In this document: one piece after another, positions 26,219 through 34,817 of the stretch | Numbering within the stretch: position 1 is the stretch's first letter | Layout: each line of letters starts with the position of its first letter | NCBI GenBank assembly: GCA_949524905.1 | Contig: CATINC010000007.1 | Location: forward strand, 124,001-188,000 | Source of the DNA: Opitutia bacterium UBA7350 | GTDB lineage: Bacteria > Verrucomicrobiota > Verrucomicrobiia > Opitutales > Coraliomargaritaceae | Length of the DNA: 64,000 nt | Direction of reading: 5' to 3' | Notes under the pieces: generated by a model | The model's database searches: none | Seen by the model: the letters and a program-made list of their open reading frames with translations, nothing else | Told to the model about the DNA's origin: nothing | Translations under genes and position numbers: made by a program

Positions 26219-28255
26219 ATGAAACATTATATTTTGGGCATCGCCATTATCGGCAGCTTGCTCGCACAACTTTACACATACGCTGAATCTAAAGAAGACA
26301 TTTTTCTTCTGGAGGATTACCTCGTTTCCGCAGGCCCCGGTCTGCGTTCTATTCAAGACTACGCTGCTCCCGTTGAAGTTATTTCTGAAAAAGAAATTGC
26401 CACCAAGAACGCCACCCATCTGGCAGGCTTGCTGGAAGGCTCTGCGGGAGTCTCAGCCTCCTCTTTTACCGCCGGCGCCAGTCGCCCGGTACTTCGTGGC
26501 TTCAGTGGATCGCGCGTCCAGATCTTAGAATCTGGTCTTGAGACCTTTGACGTCTCCGCGCTCAGTCCCGACCATGCAGTTACGGTTGAACCCATGCTGA
26601 TTGAACGGGTAGAAATCCTGCGGGGTCCGGCAACCCTACTTTATGGCGGCTCTGCCATTGGTGGCGCCATCAATGTAGTCGATAAATCACTCGTCCGGTC
26701 TCCTCTTAGCGGCTTCGACGGCGCAGTTGAAACTCGCTACGAGAATGTGTCCAGCGGGATAACAACCGTCGGTCACGCTAGCTTCGGAATGGAAGATTGG
26801 GCTTTCCGAGTAACGGGTCTCGATCGTGAAAACGAAAATTACAAAGTCCCAGATCACGAAAAGCCCAAGCTCGATGGCAGCTATCAGGAATCTTCCAACT
26901 ACTCCTTTGGCGCGACTCGCTTCTTTGGTGATAGCCATTATTTTGGAATATCCCTTTCTGAAATGGAGTCCGAATACGGCGTGCCGGGCCACGAGCACGA
27001 CGATGGTGCTGGCAGCGCCGATGAGCAAGCCGGCGTTTTTATTAAAATGGAAAACACCAGCCTCAACGCGGAGTATAGCATACCTGACCCCTTCTCTTGG
27101 GCGGAGGCATTGCGCTTACGCGCTGGCTACACGGATTATCTGCATGACGAGATCGAAGATAGCAGCCTCGGTATTCGTTATGAGCAAACCAGTTGGGATC
27201 TGCGCGGCGAGATAGCTCACAAATCCTTCATGTCCATCGATACCGGAGTCATTGGTTTTCAGATGAACGACCGCGATTTTGTTGCAGCCGGCGACGAAGC
27301 CTTCACCCCAAATTCCAACACCCAAAGCTGCGCACTGTTTGTCAATGAGCACTGGCATGGTGAAGCCCTGCATTATGAAATTGGGGCACGATTGGAAAAT
27401 GCAAATATCCAAGCGGATGGCGTCGCAGAGGATTATTCCGAAACCGCAGTAAGCCTTGCGGCCAGTGCCATTTGGAATATCGATTCTGCTCAAACACTTA
27501 AACTAAGCCTAAATCGCTCTCAGCGAAACCCAAGCTCCACGGAATTGTACAGCGAGGGAGCTCACCTAGCGACACAGCAATATTTTGTGCTTCCAACAGC
27601 TTCGCTAAAAAAGGAAACCGCCCTGAGTGTTGACCTAACATACGAGATCCAGCGAGAAGAGGACTCTGCCCAAATAACTGCCTTCTACGCTCGCTTTGAT
27701 GACTACATCTTCGGTGAACCGCTCGGCTATCAAACCGACGACGAGGGCCGCACAGCTACGGATCCCGATTTCGAGGATGACCACGCCCTCGACACTTACC
27801 GCTACCGCGCAGTTGATGTCGATTACTACGGCTTAGAGACCTGCTACAAGCGCTCGCTGCTTCGACAAGGCGATGGCGAGTTGAACTTGAAGCTGACCGG
27901 CGACTGGGTAAAGGCTACGCAACGGGCAACCGGCGAATCATTGCCGCGAATTCCGCCAGTACGACTCGGGCTCCATTTCTATTACGATAGCCCTGATTGG
28001 ATGGCCGGCACTGCGATCACGCGTGCTCTCAGCCAAACCGAAACCGCTTCAAATGAAAGGGAAACGTCCGGCTATACTCAGCTCAACGCATATCTTAGCA
28101 AAAGCTTCGAGCTTCCAGGCGGACAAGTACTCAGCCTATTTACCCATGCGAACAATCTGCTAGATCGTAAAATTGTTCACCACACTTCTTACTCAAAAGA
28201 AGAGACGCCGCTACCGGGACGCAATATCTCCATCGGCTTGAGGATGGATTTTTAA
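26219..28255 (+). CDS. TonB-dependent outer-membrane receptor, zinc-type (ZnuD-like)
   Basis: This 678-residue receptor has a signal peptide, a plug domain (ending near residue 160; GFSGSRVQILESGLETFDVS near 99-118 and RVEILRGPATLLYGGSAIGG near 135-154 are typical plug sequences), and a 22-strand barrel ending in GRNISIGLRMDF with a C-terminal Phe. A loop YGVPGHEHDDGAGSAD (near 254) has His and Asp residues like the zinc loop of ZnuD, so the substrate is probably Zn(II); this is inference. It is preceded by the Cys/His-rich small protein and ends at a strong terminator. I found no clear Zur box upstream. Confidence 0.85.
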   Translation: MKHYILGIAIIGSLLAQLYTYAESKEDIFLLEDYLVSAGPGLRSIQDYAAPVEVISEKEIATKNATHLAGLLEGSAGVSASSFTAGASRPVLRGFSGSRVQILESGLETFDVSALSPDHAVTVEPMLIERVEILRGPATLLYGGSAIGGAINVVDKSLVRSPLSGFDGAVETRYENVSSGITTVGHASFGMEDWAFRVTGLDRENENYKVPDHEKPKLDGSYQESSNYSFGATRFFGDSHYFGISLSEMESEYGVPGHEHDDGAGSADEQAGVFIKMENTSLNAEYSIPDPFSWAEALRLRAGYTDYLHDEIEDSSLGIRYEQTSWDLRGEIAHKSFMSIDTGVIGFQMNDRDFVAAGDEAFTPNSNTQSCALFVNEHWHGEALHYEIGARLENANIQADGVAEDYSETAVSLAASAIWNIDSAQTLKLSLNRSQRNPSSTELYSEGAHLATQQYFVLPTASLKKETALSVDLTYEIQREEDSAQITAFYARFDDYIFGEPLGYQTDDEGRTATDPDFEDDHALDTYRYRAVDVDYYGLETCYKRSLLRQGDGELNLKLTGDWVKATQRATGESLPRIPPVRLGLHFYYDSPDWMAGTAITRALSQTETASNERETSGYTQLNAYLSKSFELPGGQVLSLFTHANNLLDRKIVHHTSYSKEETPLPGRNISIGLRMDF

Positions 28256-28263
28256 ACCTTCGG

Positions 28264-28323
28264 GGAACGGGCATTTGGGTCGGCGAAATATCGTCCGCTT
28301 GACCTTTGCCCGTTCCTCTTTTT
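28264..28323 (+). terminator. Rho-independent terminator after the TonB receptor
   Basis: Perfect 10-bp arms GGAACGGGCA (28264-28273) and TGCCCGTTCC (28307-28316) are followed by TCTTTTT. The 33-base loop can form an inner helix (GGTC pairing with GACC). It lies just after the receptor stop codon and is the clearest terminator in the window. Confidence 0.85.
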
Positions 28324-28333
28324 CATCTTGGGG

Positions 28334-28840
28334 ATGAGCGACGAAGACCTCGGCCCCACCGGTGCCATATGTTTTGACCTACCCTCTCCCTACGAGGCGC
28401 ATTCCTTCGGCTTACTTCACTTGCCTCGGTTTATTGCAAAATGCCGTAAGCATTTGCGTAACGAGTTGCCCAAGTCCTACCAAAAAAACTTTTGCCGAGG
28501 CTTCGATCGTTTTCTCTGTATGCACCTTGGGATTGATCCACAGGATGTTTTGAAAGCCGTTGAGGCTGCTGGCGAAGATGACGCGGCCCTCGACGAAGTC
28601 CTGGTCGCCCTCTTCCCTAAAGATCTCCGCGTAGCCGACTGGAACCGCGAAGTCACCCATAAAGGGCAAACTGAAGCAGGTCGCGAATTCCTTGCCGAAT
28701 CACTCACTAATATGGGAACCCCCGAAAAAATAGGAGAAATTCTCTCGGTGATGGATATGATGGATTTTGACGAGGGTCGCATCCCGGGCTTTTCTGATAA
28801 ACGCCGCAGGGCGTGGGAAACACGGAAGCAGCACTCCTAA
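28334..28840 (+). CDS. DUF5069 domain protein
   Basis: This 168-residue soluble protein matches the DUF5069 family, common in Verrucomicrobiota and Planctomycetota and of unknown function. The hallmark is an early stretch of Leu/Pro and charged residues around LLHLPRFIAKCRKHLRNEL (near residue 28) followed by CRGFDRFLCMHLGID (near 54), which in the family marks the conserved core. The ATG at 28334 is preferred to the TTG at 28328. It starts 11 bases after the terminator T-run and converges on the polyprenyl synthetase gene four bases downstream. Confidence 0.75.
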   Translation: MSDEDLGPTGAICFDLPSPYEAHSFGLLHLPRFIAKCRKHLRNELPKSYQKNFCRGFDRFLCMHLGIDPQDVLKAVEAAGEDDAALDEVLVALFPKDLRVADWNREVTHKGQTEAGREFLAESLTNMGTPEKIGEILSVMDMMDFDEGRIPGFSDKRRRAWETRKQHS

Positions 28841-28843
28841 ACT

Positions 28844-29872
28844 CTAATTTCGCTCAAGACGCCCCAATTGTGCGCGTACGAGCTCAGCGATTTGTTGCAT
28901 GGCAGGCACCGCTTTCTCTGCAAACGGTGCGATGGCCGCATTTGCTTGGCTCAGTTGAGCCTCAAAAATTTCAACGACCGCTTCGAAAATCGGAAAAGCA
29001 TGGAGGCGCTCGCTGAAGTCTGCAGCTATGTTTTCATCTCCCGCCTTGAAACGCGTGAGCAAGGTTTCACGTTCATCAGCTGGCAATTGTTCAAGCAAAA
29101 GCAACAGCGGCAAAGTAAATTTACCTTTCTCCAAATCTGTCCCCAAAGTCTTTCCGATCATAGACTCGTCTGCATAAAGATCCACCAGATCATCAAAGAT
29201 TTGGTAGGCAATCCCTAGATGGCGGCCAAATAACCCCGCCGCTTGAGCAAAGGCTTCGGAATAGCCTGCTACTTCTGCGCCGAGACGGCAGGACACTTCA
29301 AATAGTTCCGCCGTCTTAAGTTGGATCACCCGGAAATAAAATTTGCGGTCGTAGTTAACCTCCCCACGTTGGTAAGTTTGTGCAATTTCTCCTGCGCAGG
29401 CACGTGCCGTCGCCAAGGCAACTGCGCGGCACACCTCTGTGGTAGGGAAGTCTGCCGCTAATTTTAACGCATGCGAAAAGAGAACGTCTCCAATCAAGAC
29501 TGCTGCCGCAGATCCAAATTTTTTAGCGGCGGTTTTCTGGCGGTGGCGCGTATCGGCTTCATCCAAAATATCATCATGCACCAAAGTGGCCAGGTGCACT
29601 AACTCAATAACTGCCCCTAACCTAAGGAGCTGCTCGAAATTATCCGCTTTAGGACCTTCCCAGCCACTGTAAGCCACTAACATTGGACGCAAACGCTTGC
29701 CGCTGTGACTGAAAACGTAACGTACCTGAGCCTGTACCTCTGGCTCCATTTCCGCAATCTGCGATGACAGGAAAGCATCCAGTTTTGCCAAATAAGGCTT
29801 CACGGGGTCATAGATCCCGGCGAAACCAGCTGCGGCAACCGCGTTTGCTTCAGATTTTGATGATACAGGCAT
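28844..29872 (-). CDS. Polyprenyl diphosphate synthase (IspB/HepT type)
   Basis: This enzyme elongates isoprenoid diphosphates in trans steps to make a side chain for quinones or similar lipids. The two Asp-rich motifs are visible: LVHDDILDEADTRHRQ (first, DDxxD, near residue 99) and YQIFDDLVDLYADE (second, near 226), with GKTLGTDLEKGKFTLPLLLL downstream. The start at 29872 (ATG) is preceded by AGGTGG, one of the few Shine-Dalgarno-like sequences in the window; a GTG lies at 29878. The chain-length specificity cannot be told from sequence alone; residues before the first DDxxD suggest a long-chain synthase. Confidence 0.9.
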   Translation of the reverse strand: MPVSSKSEANAVAAAGFAGIYDPVKPYLAKLDAFLSSQIAEMEPEVQAQVRYVFSHSGKRLRPMLVAYSGWEGPKADNFEQLLRLGAVIELVHLATLVHDDILDEADTRHRQKTAAKKFGSAAAVLIGDVLFSHALKLAADFPTTEVCRAVALATARACAGEIAQTYQRGEVNYDRKFYFRVIQLKTAELFEVSCRLGAEVAGYSEAFAQAAGLFGRHLGIAYQIFDDLVDLYADESMIGKTLGTDLEKGKFTLPLLLLLEQLPADERETLLTRFKAGDENIAADFSERLHAFPIFEAVVEIFEAQLSQANAAIAPFAEKAVPAMQQIAELVRAQLGRLERN

Positions 29873-29921
29873 ACCCACCTAGCAAAACCTGATTTATTAA
29901 ATGTGCAAAAGTTAAAGCAGG

Positions 29922-30716
29922 TTAATCTAAAGTGTTTACCTTGAGCCATTCCTGCAAACGATCGAGAAATCCGCTACGATCTTCAACATGTACATTGTGC
30001 CCTGCCTTGGGGAGCAAGATCTCTTGCAGGCTCGGCAGCCAAGCTTGCATCGCCTCTAAGTCGCCCTTTTCAACAAAATCCGAACGCCCTCCGCGCATTA
30101 AGAGACTTGGCCCGGCATAAAGATCTCCCTCGCGTAGAGAATTTTGCCGAATATGCGGCAAACTTGCATACAGCGCCTCCAAATTAATCTGCCATTTAAA
30201 GGTTCCCGTAGCCTCATCCCGCATGAGATTTGTCAGAAGAAATTGCCTTAAAGCCCAGTCGGGCACCTCGTCGCTTAAAAGTGCCTCCGCCTCTTTTCGA
30301 TTTAATAAATTTCCCACAGCCATCCTTCGCATCGCGCGAAATTCTGTCTCATGATAGGGCGGATATGCCTTGGCTGAAATGTCGACTACCACTAGCCCAA
30401 GCACTCGCTCGGCATACTCGCAGGCATACCGCATTGCAATCTTTCCACCCAAGCTATGGCCCAATAAAACAAACGACTCCAGTCCACTCTTTATACGATA
30501 CGCCTCTAAATCAGACACCAACTCGGACCAACGCATCGATTCTGCATGCGGCGACTGCCCGTGGTTGCGTAAATTCACGACATGAACGGCGTAATCTCCT
30601 TCGAGCGCCTGAGCAACCGCACCCCAATTGCGCCCACTCCCCAGCAACCCGTGCAATATCACCAGTGCCGGTCTTTGATCCGATCCAAAAATTTTCCCGT
30701 GCAAATCAACACTCAT
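29922..30716 (-). CDS. Alpha/beta hydrolase (YbfF-type esterase)
   Basis: This 264-residue alpha/beta hydrolase shows the oxyanion-hole region ILHGLLGSGRNWG (about residues 20-32), the nucleophile elbow GHSLGGKIAMRYA (Ser near residue 87) and the C-terminal catalytic His in AGHNVHVEDR (near 240). NLRNHGQSPHAESM (about 49-62) fits the YbfF/abhydrolase group, which act on short acyl esters; the physiological substrate is not known. It is followed downstream by the polyprenyl synthetase gene on the same strand, 49 bases away, and is divergent from mutS. Confidence 0.88.
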   Translation of the reverse strand: MSVDLHGKIFGSDQRPALVILHGLLGSGRNWGAVAQALEGDYAVHVVNLRNHGQSPHAESMRWSELVSDLEAYRIKSGLESFVLLGHSLGGKIAMRYACEYAERVLGLVVVDISAKAYPPYHETEFRAMRRMAVGNLLNRKEAEALLSDEVPDWALRQFLLTNLMRDEATGTFKWQINLEALYASLPHIRQNSLREGDLYAGPSLLMRGGRSDFVEKGDLEAMQAWLPSLQEILLPKAGHNVHVEDRSGFLDRLQEWLKVNTLD

Positions 30717-30845
30717 AGCTTAATCTGTAAAATTCTGCTCTCTGGCTCCGCTTCCAGAAAGAACTGACCTGTCGTGAATATAAAGAAAATTCGGTTTTGA
30801 TTCAGAACAAGAACTCTCAATGATACCACCCTCACCGCATAAAAT

Positions 30846-33413
30846 ATGCCCGCCCAAAAGACGAAGAAAATAACCCCTATGATGCAGCAATGGCACGAGA
30901 TGCGTGCCAAGCTTTCAGAAGACACCCTCCTTCTTTTTCGGCTCGGGGACTTCTACGAAGTCTTTAACCAAGATGCTGAGCGCGGCGCCAAATACCTAGG
31001 GATCACTCTCACCTATCGCCATAATATGCCCATGGCCGGGATTCCCTACCACGCCGCCGATAACTATATCCAGAAGCTCCTCGACCAAGGCATCAAGGTC
31101 GCTATCTGCGACCAAGTTGAAACTTCCAAGCCCGGAAAACTCGTCAAACGTGAACTCACCCGCATCATCACCCCAGGAACCTGCCTCGCAGACAGTCAAA
31201 TCGAGGCTCAGCGCAATCACTTCCTCCTGGCCCTTCACTTGGGTAAAGCCGAACTTCAAGCCGCATGGCTTGACCTCACCACCGGAGAATTTCTCCTCGC
31301 GGCCAAGACCGAACCAGAAGATCTCTTTGCCATGCTCGAAGGGGTCGACCCGCGCGAAATCCTACTTCCAGAAAAAACCGCCGAAGCGTGGGCCCAAGAC
31401 CCCTCCCCGCTCGCTCAACGCCTACTGGACTTCTGCCGCAACCGCGCATGCACCTATCTCGCCGATTACCATTTTGATCCCGACGCCGGAGCCCAATCCG
31501 TCATGGCGACCCTTGGCGTGCTCAACCTGGATGGCTTCGGTATCGCCCGTGACCACCCTGCCCTCGGCGCGGCAGGAGCCCTCATCCATTACGCGACTGA
31601 AACCCTCTGCGCCCAGCCTCGAAATCTGCGCCAGCTCCGCGAATTTCGCTCAGAGCAAACCTTGCTCCTTGATCCGGCAACCCTGCGTAGCCTCGAAATT
31701 TTCAAGTCCGCCACCAACACTCGCAAGGGATCCCTGATTGCGGCTATGGATGCTACCGTTACTGCCCCCGGAGCCCGATGCCTCGAACGTTGGCTCTCTG
31801 CGCCCTTACGTGAACTCACTGAAATCCAACGCCGTCAGCATTGCGTTGCAGAATTTGTTACGAGCCAAGGGCTCAGCTCTGAACTCCAGACTCAACTCCA
31901 ATGTATCCGAGACCTTGAGCGCATTCTTGGCCGTCTCCAAAACCGCCTGCGCAGCCCTCGCGAACTCGGTGGCGTCCGCGACACCCTTCAGGCACTCCCC
32001 GCAATCGCCGCCACCCTCCTAGAATTCCCCGGCTCGCCCGTGGCAGCACTTGCCGCCCGCCTGCATGATTTCTCGCCCCTCTTCGAGCAACTCGAACGCG
32101 CCCTCGCCGAAGAACTCCCCTCCAAAATTGACGAAGGCGGTGCTATCCGAGACGGCTACGACGAGGAACTTGACCATTGCCGTAATCTCACCCGCGACAG
32201 TCAACAATGGCTCCGCGAATTTGAAATTCAGGAACAAGAGCGCACCGGCATCAAAAACCTTCGCATCCGTTATACTGGCGCTTTTGGTTATTACATCGAA
32301 GTCACAAAAAGCAATCTCGCTCGCGTTCCCGATGACTATATCCGCCGGCAAACCATGAAAAATGCCGAACGCTTCACCACGCCTGTTTTAAAAGACCGCG
32401 AACGCGAAATTCTTCAAGCCGACGAAAATGCCCTTGCCCGCGAGGAAACTCTCTTCCTAAAACTCATCGATACCATCCTCGCGGAGGCAGAACCCCTGCG
32501 CGATACCGCCGCCGCCCTTGCCGAGATTGATGTCCTTACCGGATGGGGTCGTCTCGCTCGAGAGTGGGACTACTGCCAGCCTGAACTCGACCTCTCCAAT
32601 CGCCTCGAAATCGAGCAAGGTCGACATCCTGTTGTTGAACAAATAATGCGCGAAGAACGCCTTGGTCTCGCCGGCACCCATGCTTTTGTGCCAAACGACA
32701 GTCGACTCAACGCCAATGGCCCCGACCAAGAGCATCCTCAAATCGCCCTTATCACCGGCCCCAACATGGCGGGTAAATCCACCTACATCCGACAAGTTGC
32801 CCTCCTCGTCCTAATGGCGCAATGCGGCGCTTGGTTACCTGCTCGCGCCTGTCGCCTAGGCCTGGTCGATCGCATTTTTTCACGTGTTGGTGCCAGCGAT
32901 GAACTCGCTCGAGGGAACTCCACTTTCATGGTCGAGATGAACGAAACCGCCAACATCCTCAACAACGCCAGCCCCAAAAGCCTTATCATTCTCGATGAAA
33001 TTGGGCGTGGCACGAGCACCTACGACGGCCTCTCCATCGCTTGGGCAGTGATCGAGCACCTACACCCCGCCGAAGGGCCCGGCCCCCGTACCCTCTTTGC
33101 CACTCATTACCACGAGCTCACCCAGCTTGCCAAAACCCTCCGCCGCCTTCAGAATTTCACCATCGTCGTTAAAGAGTGGAACGATGAAATCATCTTTGTT
33201 CGCCAAGTGGCCAAAGGCGCTGCTGATCGCTCCTACGGCATCCAGGTTGCTCGCCTCGCCGGGCTTCCCGACACCGTCATCGAACGCGCTAAAAAAATTC
33301 TCGAGCGCCTCGAAGCCGATGATTCTTCTCACAATCTTCTACGCAAACATATGAAAAAAAATCCATCTGACAAATCCCCCGCCGAAGAAGACGACCAACT
33401 GGGATTATTTTAA
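30846..33413 (+). CDS. mutS: DNA mismatch repair protein MutS
   Basis: MutS recognises base mismatches and short loops. The mismatch-reading motif FYE is in FRLGDFYEVFNQ (residues about 32-43). The clamp and lever domains fill the middle, and the ATPase domain has Walker A TGPNMAGKSTYIRQ (near residue 638), followed by FSRVGASDELARGNSTFMVE, LIILDEIGRGTSTYDGLSIA (Walker B) and FATHYHELTQL. At 855 residues it is full length. A possible TTGATT -35 lies at 30797, without a good -10. Its stop codon overlaps that of the convergent MFS gene by four bases; no mutL is in the window. Confidence 0.97.
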   Translation: MPAQKTKKITPMMQQWHEMRAKLSEDTLLLFRLGDFYEVFNQDAERGAKYLGITLTYRHNMPMAGIPYHAADNYIQKLLDQGIKVAICDQVETSKPGKLVKRELTRIITPGTCLADSQIEAQRNHFLLALHLGKAELQAAWLDLTTGEFLLAAKTEPEDLFAMLEGVDPREILLPEKTAEAWAQDPSPLAQRLLDFCRNRACTYLADYHFDPDAGAQSVMATLGVLNLDGFGIARDHPALGAAGALIHYATETLCAQPRNLRQLREFRSEQTLLLDPATLRSLEIFKSATNTRKGSLIAAMDATVTAPGARCLERWLSAPLRELTEIQRRQHCVAEFVTSQGLSSELQTQLQCIRDLERILGRLQNRLRSPRELGGVRDTLQALPAIAATLLEFPGSPVAALAARLHDFSPLFEQLERALAEELPSKIDEGGAIRDGYDEELDHCRNLTRDSQQWLREFEIQEQERTGIKNLRIRYTGAFGYYIEVTKSNLARVPDDYIRRQTMKNAERFTTPVLKDREREILQADENALAREETLFLKLIDTILAEAEPLRDTAAALAEIDVLTGWGRLAREWDYCQPELDLSNRLEIEQGRHPVVEQIMREERLGLAGTHAFVPNDSRLNANGPDQEHPQIALITGPNMAGKSTYIRQVALLVLMAQCGAWLPARACRLGLVDRIFSRVGASDELARGNSTFMVEMNETANILNNASPKSLIILDEIGRGTSTYDGLSIAWAVIEHLHPAEGPGPRTLFATHYHELTQLAKTLRRLQNFTIVVKEWNDEIIFVRQVAKGAADRSYGIQVARLAGLPDTVIERAKKILERLEADDSSHNLLRKHMKKNPSDKSPAEEDDQLGLF

Positions 33414-34609
33414 TCCTGTGATTCCTTAAAGACGCCTAACAAAAAATACCCGAGTGGTACTGCCGCGACACCACTCAGACTCAGCCAAAAAACAAACCAG
33501 CCTTCGCCCTCAAACACCAGTTTGCGGTACAAACCTTCACACAGAAATGCTCCCAGAATAGCGGCGATATTAAAGACCATCAGCCCAAACAAAGCCTGCG
33601 CCTGACCTCGCATCGTGTCGGGAACACGCTTATCTAAATAAAGCCGCCCTGCCACTGTCATAAAAGTATAGACTGGTCCGTTAAGCGCGATCCCCAGCCA
33701 CACCACCGCCATTGCGCCAAACTCCGCCCCAAGTCCAAATAAAGCAAATCGCAGCACCGCTAGCGACATCCCCCAAACTAAAAACCAACGAATACGAAAA
33801 CGTCCGGCCAAGGCACTTAGCAAAAGCATAGCCCCCACTTCTGTTGCTTGACCCAATCCCATTTGACCTGTCGGGTGCATGCTTCCCAAATCCGTCAGCA
33901 ACGTCGGCGTGATCATGAAATGGGCTGCGCCGGGGACCGCCAACAAGGCCGCGGCAATATAAAAGCGCCGCAATTCTCGGTCGCGCAATAAACCAAAGGC
34001 CGTCAGCCCCAGAGCTGCTCGCCAGCCGCAACTCACATTATCCGTGGGCGGCGTGGCAGGGAGCGCCAGAAAACACAAGAGACTCATCCCAATCCGAACA
34101 AAGGCTCCGATCTGCCCCACCTGTGCCGAGTGATCCAAAGCAAGCATACTCACCCAGATACTACCAACCAGCCAACCGAGCGTGCCCCCAATTGAATAGA
34201 GCGGGAAGTGCTTCGCCGGATTTAGTAAATTTGCGAGCTTCACCTTTGTGATGAGCGCAATCATGGGCGCGGAAATCAAAGCGTTGCAGCTTTGGAAAAA
34301 CAGGAACCAGCCTGCGTGCCAGCCCCATTCCAATGAGGCAAAAGCGAGCCATAAAAACCCCGCCCCCGAAAGCCCTAAAATCCCTAACAAATAGCGCGCA
34401 TCCATCCGCCGATCCGATAGCGAACCAAAAATCAACGCTGAGAATATCGACATAAACGGCGTCAGCGTCATGAAATACGGTAAAGCCCAACGCGCCCCGT
34501 GCGCCTCGAGAACATTTGGCAAAGACGGCAGCCACATCCCCGGCGGCAGGAACATGAGAAACATCACCACCGCCATCATATAACGACGCCATGGAAACCC
34601 GAGTTGCAT
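33410..34609 (-). CDS. MFS transporter (nucleoside:H+ symporter-like)
   Basis: This 399-residue major facilitator has about 12 hydrophobic segments over its whole length and the typical inter-helix loop GSLSDRRMDARYLLG (between helices 2 and 3, about residues 62-76). The N-terminal FLPPGMWLPSLPNVLEAHGA matches the nucleoside:H+ symporter/NupG-like branch, so a nucleoside or similar polar solute is a reasonable guess, but no other evidence of substrate exists. It converges on mutS with overlapping stop codons and stands alone on its strand. Confidence 0.85.
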   Translation of the reverse strand: MQLGFPWRRYMMAVVMFLMFLPPGMWLPSLPNVLEAHGARWALPYFMTLTPFMSIFSALIFGSLSDRRMDARYLLGILGLSGAGFLWLAFASLEWGWHAGWFLFFQSCNALISAPMIALITKVKLANLLNPAKHFPLYSIGGTLGWLVGSIWVSMLALDHSAQVGQIGAFVRIGMSLLCFLALPATPPTDNVSCGWRAALGLTAFGLLRDRELRRFYIAAALLAVPGAAHFMITPTLLTDLGSMHPTGQMGLGQATEVGAMLLLSALAGRFRIRWFLVWGMSLAVLRFALFGLGAEFGAMAVVWLGIALNGPVYTFMTVAGRLYLDKRVPDTMRGQAQALFGLMVFNIAAILGAFLCEGLYRKLVFEGEGWFVFWLSLSGVAAVPLGYFLLGVFKESQD

Positions 34610-34790
34610 CCAAGCTGAATTATCCCACGCACCCGCAAAAGCAAGACCTCAGATGCCCCAAGTCTGGTCGGGCAAACGAACGATCCAGCCAAATCAGCAT
34701 CAAGAAGCCTTCCCGCAAAGTATAAAACCCGGCTACACCCCTACGCTCCGCATAATTTCTCCTTGCAAAAGGTGAACATATTTATACCTA

Positions 34791-34796
34791 TATAAT
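34791..34796 (+). promoter_or_regulatory. Consensus -10 box upstream of Y-family polymerase
   Basis: A perfect TATAAT lies 22 bases before the ATG. An imperfect 18-bp palindrome, GGTGAACATATTTATACC (34771-34788), sits immediately upstream and could be an operator. I cannot match it to a LexA box with confidence. A -35 is not obvious (TTGCAA at 34763 is 22 bases away). Confidence 0.4.
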
Positions 34797-34817
34797 TCCC
34801 TCTGGTTCTCTATCGTC

